DNA of 36,609 bases. Origin: Spirochaetaceae bacterium. GTDB lineage: Bacteria; Spirochaetota; Spirochaetia; WTKD01. The position numbers and the translations under genes are program-made. The notes under the pieces were generated by a model. That model worked only from the letters and a program-made list of their open reading frames with translations. It made no database searches and had not been told where the DNA came from. How positions within the stretch are numbered: position 1 is the stretch's first letter; every line of letters starts with the position of its first letter. The stretch is taken from positions 1 to 36,609 of the forward strand of contig WTKD01000008.1 of NCBI GenBank assembly GCA_011524535.1, in the 5' to 3' direction. This document shows positions 26,138 through 34,276 of the stretch, piece after piece.

Positions 26138-28006
26138 TCAGTTTTCTATGGGGTATGTATTGGTACCCGTCGGCAATACCAGCTCCCAGGCAAACAAAAA
26201 AGAATTGTATTTTACTGTGGCTAGTAAGTCCATGTTTTTTGCATCAAAAATAACAAGGCTTCCTTCCTGATCTAGGGCTGCGATATGGCTGCCGGTACTT
26301 TCTGCGTTTTTGTAATTCCTAAGGGCTTCGCTGCCAACTGTATTGAAATAGCTGACATTGTTCCAGGACACAGAAGAGTCTTGGAGTCCAACGATTGAAA
26401 TTTCTGAGCCATGCTCAAGTAATGTTATATAGAGCATTTCTTTGTTTATTTTCACTCCGGTAGAGAAGGTTTGCGGAGATTTCATGTTCCGGACTTCTAT
26501 GCTCGTAGTAATAGTATTGTTAACATTTTTTACCAGACCTAGATTGTAGAGAAGATTGGTCTTTTCATTATAATGTAAATCAAATGTATAAAATTGTTCG
26601 GTGTTGAGGGGAAATGTTTCTTTGGTAGTCCCATGTATAGCTATAAGTGAACTGCTCAATAGGCCTACTTCGGATTGCGCAATGAGAATGAGATCATGAT
26701 CGTGGGCAAAGGTTGCTTCGTTCATGCCGAGTAGAGAGATTTCGATACTCGGAGTTTGATCGTCTGTTTTTTTCAATGTCAGCATGTTGGTGTCTGAACG
26801 TGTGAGGATATGATCCTCGAATATTTTTCGAGAAACTATGCCAACTTCGGGGACTTCAGCGGTTCTTTGGGCAATATTTTCGGTTTGAGACGAAGAAACA
26901 AGGGGGGATTGTGAGCTTTTAAAAAGGCGCACATTATAAGGGCTAATTGTATTAGCTCTTGTTGAAAATGGAAATTGGAGAATATAATCTTTGTTTTTGA
27001 CGCGTAATGTTCTTTGATCAAGGAATTCATAGTCTGTAATTTTTTCGCGATATTGTTCCAATACGACAGAAAAGGATGTCGAGCGGTCATTGAATAGGTA
27101 AATATTCTCACGACTATCCGTGACAAGGAGCCCCGTCTTATTGGCGTAGAAGACAGATGAAGGGAAAAATCCAGTGTCTAAGGTTTGAATATTCCCAGGC
27201 GCAGAGAGTATCATCGAAAAAAGGCTTGAGGTTTCTTCCTTTCTTTCAACGAAGTATATACGTCTGGCAGAAGGATCAATGGTCCAGGATTCTAGGCTTC
27301 CCTGTGAGGAATATATCTTGATAGCATCTCCAGTGGTTAAATCTATCGTGTAGAGGTCTTTTTTGCTGATGATTCCAATGGAATAACGTGGTGAGTAAGA
27401 AAGAATGTTGTGTAATTCTGGGATTGTTGGAAGGGACTGGATAAGATTTCCAGTAGTAAATGTATGATATTCAAGTATGCCAGATTTTTCTTGGTATGTA
27501 AGAATATTTTTTGATGTATTTCCAATGATAAAATAATCGATAAGGCCAAGCGGCTCGTCGTATTCTGGCAGGAGTTCACCAGTGTCCACTCCAATTCGTA
27601 CGAGTCTAGGACGGGTAGTTGCGGTCACCAAATAATTCCCATCAGGAGAAAATGCAGTATAGGTAATCTTTTCACCTGGCTCTAGATTGACAGAACGAAT
27701 TTCTTTTTGTGTTGCGGTATTATACAGTGCTAGGGTGTTGCGCTGTGCATTTCTTTGCAGCTTGATGGCAACAAGGGATCGAAATGGATGCATTGCAAGT
27801 AAGGAATATGTCCCCGGTGGTAGGTTAATGGTTTTGGAGTTCTGGAATACATCGGTTGTTGTGATTACCTTGTTGTTATTCATCGTTACGATTGTATTTG
27901 TATTAGAGAATATCTTCTGGGTACTGGTATTTTCTTGAGACAGGGTTTGTGCTTGTAATGTGCTTATATACAATAGCAGGTATAGAACTGGGTATATGTA
28001 TTTCAT
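26138..28006 (-). CDS. Exported beta-propeller-like protein downstream of rseP
   Basis: I do not know the function. The 622-residue product begins with a signal peptide (MKYIYPVLYLLLYISTLQA, probable cleavage before Gln20) and so should be periplasmic or surface-exposed. There is no lipobox cysteine. The rest consists of repeated strands with phrases such as YTAFSPDGNYLVTATT, YTIDLTTGDAIKI and SLVIFDAKNMDLLATV, typical of WD40- or YVTN-like propeller blades. Its start overlaps the rseP stop by 4 bp, so the two are translationally coupled. A role in envelope assembly or stress sensing is a guess from that context. I recall an unknown gene after rseP in Treponema as well. Confidence 0.75.
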   Translation of the reverse strand: MKYIYPVLYLLLYISTLQAQTLSQENTSTQKIFSNTNTIVTMNNNKVITTTDVFQNSKTINLPPGTYSLLAMHPFRSLVAIKLQRNAQRNTLALYNTATQKEIRSVNLEPGEKITYTAFSPDGNYLVTATTRPRLVRIGVDTGELLPEYDEPLGLIDYFIIGNTSKNILTYQEKSGILEYHTFTTGNLIQSLPTIPELHNILSYSPRYSIGIISKKDLYTIDLTTGDAIKIYSSQGSLESWTIDPSARRIYFVERKEETSSLFSMILSAPGNIQTLDTGFFPSSVFYANKTGLLVTDSRENIYLFNDRSTSFSVVLEQYREKITDYEFLDQRTLRVKNKDYILQFPFSTRANTISPYNVRLFKSSQSPLVSSSQTENIAQRTAEVPEVGIVSRKIFEDHILTRSDTNMLTLKKTDDQTPSIEISLLGMNEATFAHDHDLILIAQSEVGLLSSSLIAIHGTTKETFPLNTEQFYTFDLHYNEKTNLLYNLGLVKNVNNTITTSIEVRNMKSPQTFSTGVKINKEMLYITLLEHGSEISIVGLQDSSVSWNNVSYFNTVGSEALRNYKNAESTGSHIAALDQEGSLVIFDAKNMDLLATVKYNSFLFAWELVLPTGTNTYPIEN

Positions 28007-29331
28007 AAATTTCTAAAAAAATTGAAATCCTGATACACCGCCAATACGAGGAGCAACAGAATTAAGATGCTACCAATGGTGAGATAATTTCGTTGAAAGC
28101 GTAATGTAAGTCTTCGGGCAAGAATCGCTTCTGCAATAGGAAGCAATAATTGACCACCATCGGTTACAGGGATAGGAAGGAGATTCATGATCGCGATAGC
28201 CACGCTAATCGTTGCAATGAGTTCTAGAAATCTACTGAAGACAAAGGCATTTGAACTTCCCAGCGATAAATTACCGATACTGAACACGAGTTGTCCAGGT
28301 CCAGAAATTACTTGATCGAGCGGGGCTCCAGTGAAAATCATTCCTATACTTTGAAAGACTCCCCCGACCACACTGCCAACAGAGCGAATGCTTTCTAGAA
28401 ATCCTGAAAAGGCGTTTTCTGCGGCATATCGATCGGTTATTGTTGGCGTTTGAAAACCAAGATCTTCTTCCATACCAAGTGCGATGGTGAAGGAAAGCTG
28501 GGTTCCGTCCCGCAAGACCTCGACGGGGAATGTTGATGAAGCAAGTTCCAGTTGTCTGACCAATGAAATACTGTGTTCAATGGGAACCCCATTCGCACTA
28601 ATAATTTGGTCTCCGTTTTGCAATCCAGCTATTTCTGCCGGGCTGCCACTAGTGATATTTGTTACGATTGGTTCTACCCAGGCATAGACTCCTATTCGAC
28701 CCACTCCGTTTACATTTTCTGGAGTGATGGTTCCCGCTAGAATACTTCCTTGCCGTAAGATTTCGTAGGAGATTGTGGAATTTGGGTGCTGAGAGATAAT
28801 CTTTTGGAGGTCTGTAAACGAATCAATAGAAGTCCCATCAAGTTGGGTGATGATATCGGCAGATTGTAGGTTGGCAAGTGAGGCGGGGGTAGAAGTACCT
28901 GCCTGGTCGATGTCATCCGCTAGGATTATTTTGTTTGGGAGTGTTTCTATGGAATACCCAATGGAAAACAGAGAAGTGTACAATATTATTGCCATGAGAA
29001 CGTTGAAAAAGGGTCCCCCGAGAAGGATTAACACGCGTTTCCACCAAGCGGCTGAGTAATATGACCCTTCGATAGGGTCTAGGTATCGTTTTTTCTCGTT
29101 TACGGCTTCTGAAAACTCACGATTTCCTTTCATTCTGCAATATCCACCGAGAGGAATTGCCGAGAGTCTGAATTCAGTACCTGCGATTGTGGTCGATAGA
29201 ATTCTTGGGCCAAGCCCAACAGAAAAAGTTTCTACACCTACCCCACAGAATCGCGCGACAAAATAATGTCCAAACTCATGTATAAGAACTATAATTCCAA
29301 TTCCAAGCAATCCAATGAGCGTGTATATCAT
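28003..29331 (-). CDS. rseP: Site-2 intramembrane metalloprotease RseP
   Basis: RseP-type proteases cut membrane-embedded substrates such as anti-sigma factors and remnant signal peptides. The 442-residue product has the zinc motif HEFGH (His18, Glu19, His22) in the first helix and the second metal motif NLLPIPVTDGG (Asp391) near the C-terminus. Two PDZ-like domains lie between them, at about 135-215 and 220-290, the second with SPAEIAGLQNGDQIISANG. Four membrane segments are expected. cdsA is 12 bp upstream. In Treponema dxr lies between these genes; it is missing here. Confidence 0.93.
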   Translation of the reverse strand: MIYTLIGLLGIGIIVLIHEFGHYFVARFCGVGVETFSVGLGPRILSTTIAGTEFRLSAIPLGGYCRMKGNREFSEAVNEKKRYLDPIEGSYYSAAWWKRVLILLGGPFFNVLMAIILYTSLFSIGYSIETLPNKIILADDIDQAGTSTPASLANLQSADIITQLDGTSIDSFTDLQKIISQHPNSTISYEILRQGSILAGTITPENVNGVGRIGVYAWVEPIVTNITSGSPAEIAGLQNGDQIISANGVPIEHSISLVRQLELASSTFPVEVLRDGTQLSFTIALGMEEDLGFQTPTITDRYAAENAFSGFLESIRSVGSVVGGVFQSIGMIFTGAPLDQVISGPGQLVFSIGNLSLGSSNAFVFSRFLELIATISVAIAIMNLLPIPVTDGGQLLLPIAEAILARRLTLRFQRNYLTIGSILILLLLVLAVYQDFNFFRNL

Positions 29332-29343
29332 ATAGGAAGTGTA

Positions 29344-30189
29344 TCACAAAAGGGATAATATGATATATAAAATTGGTGCGGCGAAACATACAGAATCATA
29401 GGAATCGAGTACACCTCCGCGTCCTGGGATAATGTCTCCCGAGTTTTTTTTGTTTAGCATTCTTTTGAGGTATGATTCTGCGAGGTCGCCGAGAATTCCC
29501 GTCATGCCGATAATAATTCCAATGCCCATCCCAAGAAACGAACCAAACCCTAGACTTTCGCGAAATAGCAAGGGAGCTAGAGAATAGAGTAGAGTGCTGG
29601 CAAAGATCGCAGCGAGAAATCCGGGGAGTGTTTTTTTTGGACTAACCTGAAGCATTAGCTTCATATTGAGAGCCTTCCCCCATACTTTTCCGATGAGGTA
29701 GGCAAAACCATCTGAACAATAAATGGCGGTTAGGAATAAAGTGAGGTGGATGTTTGCTTGTTCAAAGGATACAATTGCTATCAAGAAATATGAGAATAAC
29801 CCCGGGTAGATTAGGAGTAATATTCTACTCATAAGAGAATGGAGAGCTCGTGTCCCATCGCTTTTCCTGTAAAAAATTACCGATCTGACAAAAATATAGA
29901 TTATAGCCAGAACCAATAAGAGTAGGTAGACGGGTTGTTCGATATCTGAATATACACTTATAACCGCGGTTATTGGAAAGAAGGAAGAGAGAAAAATTGT
30001 TTCTAGGTTTTTCAGAAAATAGCTTCGAGCAATTGGATTAAAAAGGGCCTTTACTTCGAAGCCAGCAAAGATGGTGGTTATGACGACAACAAGGATAAAA
30101 AGAGAACGAAGTTGAGGGAACAGCACAAGGCAGAGAACCAAGGGTAATCCAACAACAAAAGTAAATATTCTATTACTGTTTATTTTCAT
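29344..30189 (-). CDS. cdsA: Phosphatidate cytidylyltransferase
   Basis: CdsA makes CDP-diacylglycerol from phosphatidate and CTP, the entry to phospholipid synthesis. The 281-residue product is hydrophobic, with about eight helices, and contains SDGFAYLIGKVWGK and SPKKTLPGF, as expected. The family signature near the end is present but changed: SYLKRMLNKKNSGDIIPGRGGVLDSYD. Compared with the consensus, KD is Lys248-Asn249, PGHGG is PGRGG (Arg257) and the DR before the last Asp is Asp262-Ser263. GRGG may be lineage-typical; the Asn is unexpected at a metal-ligand position. No ribosome-binding site is obvious. The gap to uppS is 22 bp. Confidence 0.88.
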   Translation of the reverse strand: MKINSNRIFTFVVGLPLVLCLVLFPQLRSLFILVVVITTIFAGFEVKALFNPIARSYFLKNLETIFLSSFFPITAVISVYSDIEQPVYLLLLVLAIIYIFVRSVIFYRKSDGTRALHSLMSRILLLIYPGLFSYFLIAIVSFEQANIHLTLFLTAIYCSDGFAYLIGKVWGKALNMKLMLQVSPKKTLPGFLAAIFASTLLYSLAPLLFRESLGFGSFLGMGIGIIIGMTGILGDLAESYLKRMLNKKNSGDIIPGRGGVLDSYDSVCFAAPILYIILSLL

Positions 30190-30211
30190 ACTAATATATT
30201 AATTCGGCTAG

Positions 30212-30898
30212 CTAGGCTCCAAAAGTTCTATTTTGTTTGGTATAGTGGTCCAAAGCCGTTTTGAATTCTACCTCGGTCCATTCGGGCCACATATGTTTTG
30301 AGAAATAGAGTTCAGCATAGGCCGAATGCCATAACAAAAAATTACTTAGGCGATAGCGGTTACCCGTTCGAATGATTAAATCCACGGGAGGAATATGTGC
30401 GGTGTCCAGAGCACTTTCTAGTAATTCGTTTGTAAAAGTTTTATGCCCCTGACTCAATAAGAGATTTGCTGCACGTATTATGTCATCTTGCCCACCGTAA
30501 TTTATTGCGAAGGTGAGGTGTAACTTTTTGTTATTTTTGCTTTTGTCGATGACCTTTTTTATTTCTGTTTGTACTTTCTTTGGGGTTTCGCTTAGCGAAC
30601 CGATATGAGCGACCGATATGTCGTTCTGTTCAAAAAAGGGATACTCTTTTCTAAGCCGACCAGAAAATAATTCCATAAGGTATCCGACTTCCTCTTTGGA
30701 ACGTTTCCAGTTCTCTGTTGAGAAGCTGTATAAGGTGAGATAGTGAACATTGTGTTGAATCGCAGCAAGACAGATTCTTTTGGCTGTCTCAACCCCCGCA
30801 GCATGACCCTTAATGCGAGGAAGCCCCTTGCTTTTTGCCCACCTCCCATTCCCATCCATCACAATACCGACATGAGAGGGGGGGATGCTTTGATTCAT
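30212..30898 (-). CDS. uppS: Undecaprenyl diphosphate synthase
   Basis: UppS condenses isopentenyl diphosphate onto farnesyl diphosphate to build the C55 carrier lipid for peptidoglycan. The 228-residue product has VGIVMDGNGRWA (catalytic Asp15), GHAAG, LTLYSFSTENWKR, INYGGQDDI and the metal-binding Glu196 in AYAELYF. The usual RTGGE(H/Q)R motif reads RTGNRYR (177-183), and the following LLWQ is LLWH. The ATG at 30898 overlaps the frr stop (TGATG); a TTG just before it could be read as a start but is less likely. Confidence 0.92.
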   Translation of the reverse strand: MNQSIPPSHVGIVMDGNGRWAKSKGLPRIKGHAAGVETAKRICLAAIQHNVHYLTLYSFSTENWKRSKEEVGYLMELFSGRLRKEYPFFEQNDISVAHIGSLSETPKKVQTEIKKVIDKSKNNKKLHLTFAINYGGQDDIIRAANLLLSQGHKTFTNELLESALDTAHIPPVDLIIRTGNRYRLSNFLLWHSAYAELYFSKHMWPEWTEVEFKTALDHYTKQNRTFGA

Positions 30899-31449
30899 CA
30901 AATTTCTAGTATTTCTTTCTCTTTTTTTTCAAAAAGTTTAGATACTTCCTGTATGTATTTATCGGTTTGTTCTTGAACGTTTGTCTGCAGGTTTTTTTGA
31001 TCGTCTTCGCTGATTTCGCTATTGGTTTTTTGTGTGTCTATAGCATCGTTGGCTGATCGGCGTATATTTCTGATCGATACTCGAGTATCTTCAGCATAGT
31101 TTTTTGCCTCTTTGACGAGCTCCTGTCTTCGTTGATCGCTCAATGGAGGAACAAAAATACGGAGTACCTTTCCATCATTGCTTGGGTTGAGTGACAAAGA
31201 TGATTGTTGAATTGCTTTTTCAATGGGGCTAAGAGTCTCCTTGTCCCAAGGTTGAATAAGAATTGTGTTTGCTTCGGGGGTGCTCAGTTTCGCGAGTTGC
31301 TTTAATGGCATCATCGAACCATAACAAGAGACTTTGATGTCTTCGAGCATGGCGGGGGATGAGCCACTCCCCCGCAATTTTTTATAGAGGTCGTCCAATT
31401 TAGACACCGATTTTTGCATTTTTGTTTTTGCTTCATCAAGAACGGTCAT
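30898..31449 (-). CDS. frr: Ribosome recycling factor
   Basis: RRF works with EF-G to split the post-termination ribosome. The 183-residue product has the two-domain pattern: PLKQLA, SPIEKAIQQSSLSLNP, RIFVPPLSDQRRQELV, and RVSIRNIRRSAND with the key Arg pair kept. The loop that normally reads RTGRASP is RGSGSSP (26-32). The Asp after IRR is Ser. It overlaps tsf by 4 bp and touches uppS by one base. Length and position are normal. Confidence 0.93.
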   Translation of the reverse strand: MTVLDEAKTKMQKSVSKLDDLYKKLRGSGSSPAMLEDIKVSCYGSMMPLKQLAKLSTPEANTILIQPWDKETLSPIEKAIQQSSLSLNPSNDGKVLRIFVPPLSDQRRQELVKEAKNYAEDTRVSIRNIRRSANDAIDTQKTNSEISEDDQKNLQTNVQEQTDKYIQEVSKLFEKKEKEILEI

Positions 31450-32282
31450 TCTGTGCCTACCTTGTAGACAATGACATTGGTCAGGGCAATGTCAGCACCG
31501 ATCACTTTTGCAACAGAGGCAATGTGCTTTGCTACGCTGACTTTGTCATTCTTTACGAAAGGCTGTTCGGTAAGACATACCTCTTGCAGATGTTTTTTTA
31601 GTTTTCCATCTGCTATTTTTTGTGCAATTTCTTCTGGTTTTCCCAGGTTTTTTATTTGGGCGTCAATGATTTCTTTTTGTTCTGAAATATACGAGTCTGG
31701 AACAGAGTCCGGCGACACAAACATTGGGTAGAAAGCAGAAGCATGTAGGGCAATGTCATGGGCAAGTTCGGCAACGTCAGAATGGTCCTTTTTTTGTGCG
31801 TCGCTGACGCTTACTTTTACCAAACTGCCAACACCTGCAACTTCTCCGTGAAGGTAGAGCGATACATGTTCATTTTCGGCGATCGGCACGGTTGTTTTTC
31901 GCTGAACGCGCATATTTTCTTTTATTGTGCTTGAAACCTCGAGAATCATTTTTTCCAACATCTCATCGGTGTGGGTGTTATCCAAAATCGTTTTTGCCAA
32001 GGTTTTTGCAAGTGAGACGAATTGTTCATTTCTTGCAACGAAGTCTGTTTCGCATCCAAGCTCTAGAATAGAGGCAGCCTTTTCGTTCTTTGCGCAGGCT
32101 ATCCTTCCCTCGCTGGTTGATCGACCACTTCGCTTCGAGGCTGCCACGATACCACGTTCTTTGAGTAGTTTTTGGGCTTCTTGTATGTCTCCCTTCGCGT
32201 CAACCAATGCTTTTTTGCAATCCATCATGCCAGCGTTGGTAAGCTCTCGCAAGGTTTTTATATCAGTGCTCGTTATAGGCAT
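31446..32282 (-). CDS. tsf: Elongation factor Ts
   Basis: EF-Ts exchanges GDP for GTP on EF-Tu. The 278-residue product has the N-terminal UBA-like module (IKTLRELTNAGMMDCKKAL, then KERGI and SKRSGRSTSEG) and the core motif ELGCETDFVARNEQFVSLA with the TDFV that inserts into EF-Tu. The later HGEVAGVGSLVKV and LAHDIALHASAFYP blocks are also typical. The stop/start overlap with rpsB is TAATG. Its partner tuf is at 554-1741. Confidence 0.96.
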   Translation of the reverse strand: MPITSTDIKTLRELTNAGMMDCKKALVDAKGDIQEAQKLLKERGIVAASKRSGRSTSEGRIACAKNEKAASILELGCETDFVARNEQFVSLAKTLAKTILDNTHTDEMLEKMILEVSSTIKENMRVQRKTTVPIAENEHVSLYLHGEVAGVGSLVKVSVSDAQKKDHSDVAELAHDIALHASAFYPMFVSPDSVPDSYISEQKEIIDAQIKNLGKPEEIAQKIADGKLKKHLQEVCLTEQPFVKNDKVSVAKHIASVAKVIGADIALTNVIVYKVGTE

Positions 32283-33199
32283 TACTCGGTTTCTTCCTCT
32301 GTTTCGTCAAGATATTGTCTTTCTTCGTTTCCAAGTTCAGACTTTTCGGTATCTGTTGGGGTTTCTTCTACTTGAACGCTCGTAGAAGGAGCGGGAGCTT
32401 CCTCGAAAGGAGCTTCTTCTTCTGCATATTCGTCCATATACCGTTCGGTTTGGTCGTAATTTATAGAATCATAATCCATTGTCGAATCTTGTAGGGTTTC
32501 TATCACTTCTAATCCCATCTCATTATCAGTGTCGATGACAGCCTGCGAGATGATTTGTGTGAAAAGAGCAATAGAACGAATTGCATCATCATTCCCGGGT
32601 AGAGGATAATCTATGAGTCTTGGGTCACAATCGGTGTCGGTTATTGCAACGATCGGAATACCGAGCTTCCGAGCTTCTGCGACAGCAATTGATTCTCGCT
32701 CGGGGTCTACAAGGTAGATTATGCCAGGTAATTCCGACATATCCTTTATACCACCCAAGTTTCTTTCGAGTATTTGTCGCTTTTTTGAAATACGCGAACG
32801 CTCTTTGCTACTCAATGTGTCGAGAGTACCATCGCTTTCGAGTTTTTCGTAGCGCTTTAATTGATGAATAGATTGTTTGATGGTTGAAAAATTTGTAAGC
32901 ATACCGCCAAGCCATCGATGGTTTACGTATAATGCACCACATTTTGTGGCTTCACGTTCTATCGCGGTCTGAGCTTGCTTTTTTGTACCAACAAACAGTA
33001 CTTGTTTTCGCTCCAATACCACGGAACGAACCGCTGCAAAAGCGTCCCGTATCAACGGAATCGTTTTTTGCAAATTTATGATATGAATACCATTTCTCTC
33101 GGTAAAGATGTAGGGCTTCATAGCAGGATGCCATCGCCTTGATTGATGACCAAAATGTGCACCGGCTTCTAATAAGCTACGCATTGAAACAACAGCCAA
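32282..33199 (-). CDS. rpsB: 30S ribosomal protein S2 with an acidic C-terminal tail
   Basis: S2 joins late to the back of the 30S head and is needed for S1 binding. It starts with TTG at 33199 ([13 protein letters not shown]), supported by GGAGG 5 nt upstream and by the canonical N-terminus. The core has [49 protein letters not shown] and [14 protein letters not shown]. At 305 residues it is longer than usual. The last 70 or so residues are rich in Glu, Asp, Thr and Pro. maf ends 18 bp upstream. Confidence 0.96.
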   Translation of the reverse strand: MAVVSMRSLLEAGAHFGHQSRRWHPAMKPYIFTERNGIHIINLQKTIPLIRDAFAAVRSVVLERKQVLFVGTKKQAQTAIEREATKCGALYVNHRWLGGMLTNFSTIKQSIHQLKRYEKLESDGTLDTLSSKERSRISKKRQILERNLGGIKDMSELPGIIYLVDPERESIAVAEARKLGIPIVAITDTDCDPRLIDYPLPGNDDAIRSIALFTQIISQAVIDTDNEMGLEVIETLQDSTMDYDSINYDQTERYMDEYAEEEAPFEEAPAPSTSVQVEETPTDTEKSELGNEERQYLDETEEETE

Positions 33200-33217
33200 T
33201 ATTTCCTCCAGTTATAA

Positions 33218-33820
33218 TCACAAATGTGAAATTTTGTTTGTACATAAATATCTTCCAAGTATATCGTCAATTAGGTGAACAGGCAAACCAGCCACGGTGG
33301 AGGGGGCGCCAGCGACGCTTCGTATCAATGAAATTCCATCCGACTGTATTTTATAGGCCCCGGCGGCATTTTTCCAATCGTTTAGAGCGATATAGGAGGT
33401 GATTTCTTCGGCAGAGAGAGATCTGAATTCTACCGTTGCCGAATCGATACCCTCGAGCCAAGTATTGGTTTTGGCACAATAAATAGTGACCGCTGTGTAT
33501 ATTCTTTGTGTCGATCCATTCAGCAGGTCTAGCATATCGACCGCCTCGGAAATATTTTTTGGCTTTCCAAGTATGCGAGGGCCAACGCAAACAATTGTAT
33601 CGGCGCTCAGTGCATAGGGGGTTGTGATTTCGTCGGCAACAGAACGAAGTTTTTTTGTTGCAATTTCCTGCACATAGTCACGAATATTTTCTTTTTCTGA
33701 CCGCTCGGGTATTTTACTCACTAAAAACGTAGCGGAGATACCCATTCGTTCGAGTATGGTTCTGCGTGTCTCAGATTGTGAGACCAATGTGAGCTTATTG
33801 TTTAGTTGATGGAGATGCAT
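33218..33820 (-). CDS. maf: Maf-family nucleotide pyrophosphatase
   Basis: Maf proteins hydrolyse dTTP, UTP or modified nucleotides and affect septum formation in Bacillus. From the ATG at 33820 (MHLHQLNNKLTLVS) the product has 200 residues. It shows SQSETRRTIL (14-23, for the usual SxSPRR), the catalytic SADTIV (Asp74), ILGKP (83-87), DMLDLLNGSTQRIYTAV, and AAGAYKIQ. The late EGSxSNVVGLP motif reads AGAPSTVAGLPV. An open frame up to 33892 exists but overlaps the upstream gene; the chosen start overlaps it by 26 bp. Confidence 0.85.
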   Translation of the reverse strand: MHLHQLNNKLTLVSQSETRRTILERMGISATFLVSKIPERSEKENIRDYVQEIATKKLRSVADEITTPYALSADTIVCVGPRILGKPKNISEAVDMLDLLNGSTQRIYTAVTIYCAKTNTWLEGIDSATVEFRSLSAEEITSYIALNDWKNAAGAYKIQSDGISLIRSVAGAPSTVAGLPVHLIDDILGRYLCTNKISHL

Positions 33821-34088
33821 TAGTGGCTTGTCGGGTTGTACTTGGACGTCGCGATCTACTCGTCTTTTTTTTCTTAAACAAAATATAGGCAATGCAGGCT
33901 CCGATGAGGGTTCCTGGATTACAGTACATTGTAATGCTCAAAACCCGCACATCGATGGTGATGGGCCCAATCGCCAGGGAGAAGGGAAAACCAAAGATGT
34001 CTGCTATGCGCTCGATGGATTCCCATACCAATGTAGATAGAATAATTATCCCCGCGGTGGTTAGTATATTCGATGTCTTTTTTGGCAT
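33795..34088 (-). CDS. Small membrane protein, DUF4321-like
   Basis: The 97-residue product (ATG at 34088, MPKKTSNILTTAGIIIL) has an N-terminal membrane helix, a middle part FGFPFSLAIGPITIDVRVLSIT, a second helix PGTLIGACIAYILF, and a basic tail. The two-helix pattern around an Ile/Leu-Asp-hydrophobic core resembles DUF4321, a small family I recall lying just before maf in clostridia. The name rests on that resemblance and position. A TTG at 34103 could extend it by five residues. It overlaps maf by 26 bp and is the first gene of the long minus-strand run to rseP. Confidence 0.6.
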   Translation of the reverse strand: MPKKTSNILTTAGIIILSTLVWESIERIADIFGFPFSLAIGPITIDVRVLSITMYCNPGTLIGACIAYILFKKKKTSRSRRPSTTRQATNASPSTKQ

Positions 34089-34104
34089 GGTGTAGCGTAT
34101 CAAT

Positions 34105-34110
34105 ATTATA
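34105..34110 (-). promoter_or_regulatory. Candidate -10 box for the maf-rpsB run
   Basis: A perfect TATAAT on the minus strand stands 17 bp before the ATG at 34088. No recognisable -35 box lies at the standard distance, so this is only a weak candidate. A separate rpsB promoter inside maf was looked for and not found; a short TCACA-TT-TGTGA dyad lies over the maf stop (33218-33230). Confidence 0.25.
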
Positions 34111-34182
34111 GAGCCGTATGCAATCTAGCGCTGTGCGTGCAGCGGCAGTTTTATATGATGATGGAAAAAGCATCACAGACGT

Positions 34183-34210
34183 TTGAAGGACAGCTCTCTA
34201 CTACTATAGA
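34183..34210 (+). promoter_or_regulatory. Candidate sigma-70-type promoter of the flagellar rod genes
   Basis: TTGAAG (34183-34188), a 16-bp spacer and TATAGA (34205-34210) lie upstream of the first rod gene and would give a leader of about 60 nt. It competes with the sigma-28-like element closer to the gene. Confidence 0.25.
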
Positions 34211-34242
34211 TGCAGTTAAGCTAACCGGTATTCACTGGGACT

Positions 34243-34268
34243 TAAGAATTTTTTTGTAAAGCCGATTG
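34243..34268 (+). promoter_or_regulatory. Sigma-28-like element just before the flagellar rod genes
   Basis: TAAGAATT (34243-34250), 10 bp, then GCCGATTG (34261-34268) resembles the flagellar sigma-28 consensus TAAAGTTT-N11-GCCGATAA. The spacer is one base short. The expected transcript start, near 34274, is only about 3 nt before the ATG, so transcripts from here would be leaderless, and indeed no ribosome-binding site precedes the ATG. Confidence 0.35.
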
Positions 34269-34276
34269 TATACCGT

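Noticed and set aside
31927-32385. Plus-strand frame of 152 codons over tsf and rpsB
   Set aside because: It is antisense to two conserved genes, and its protein looks like a shadow translation with many Ser and Phe and no family resemblance.
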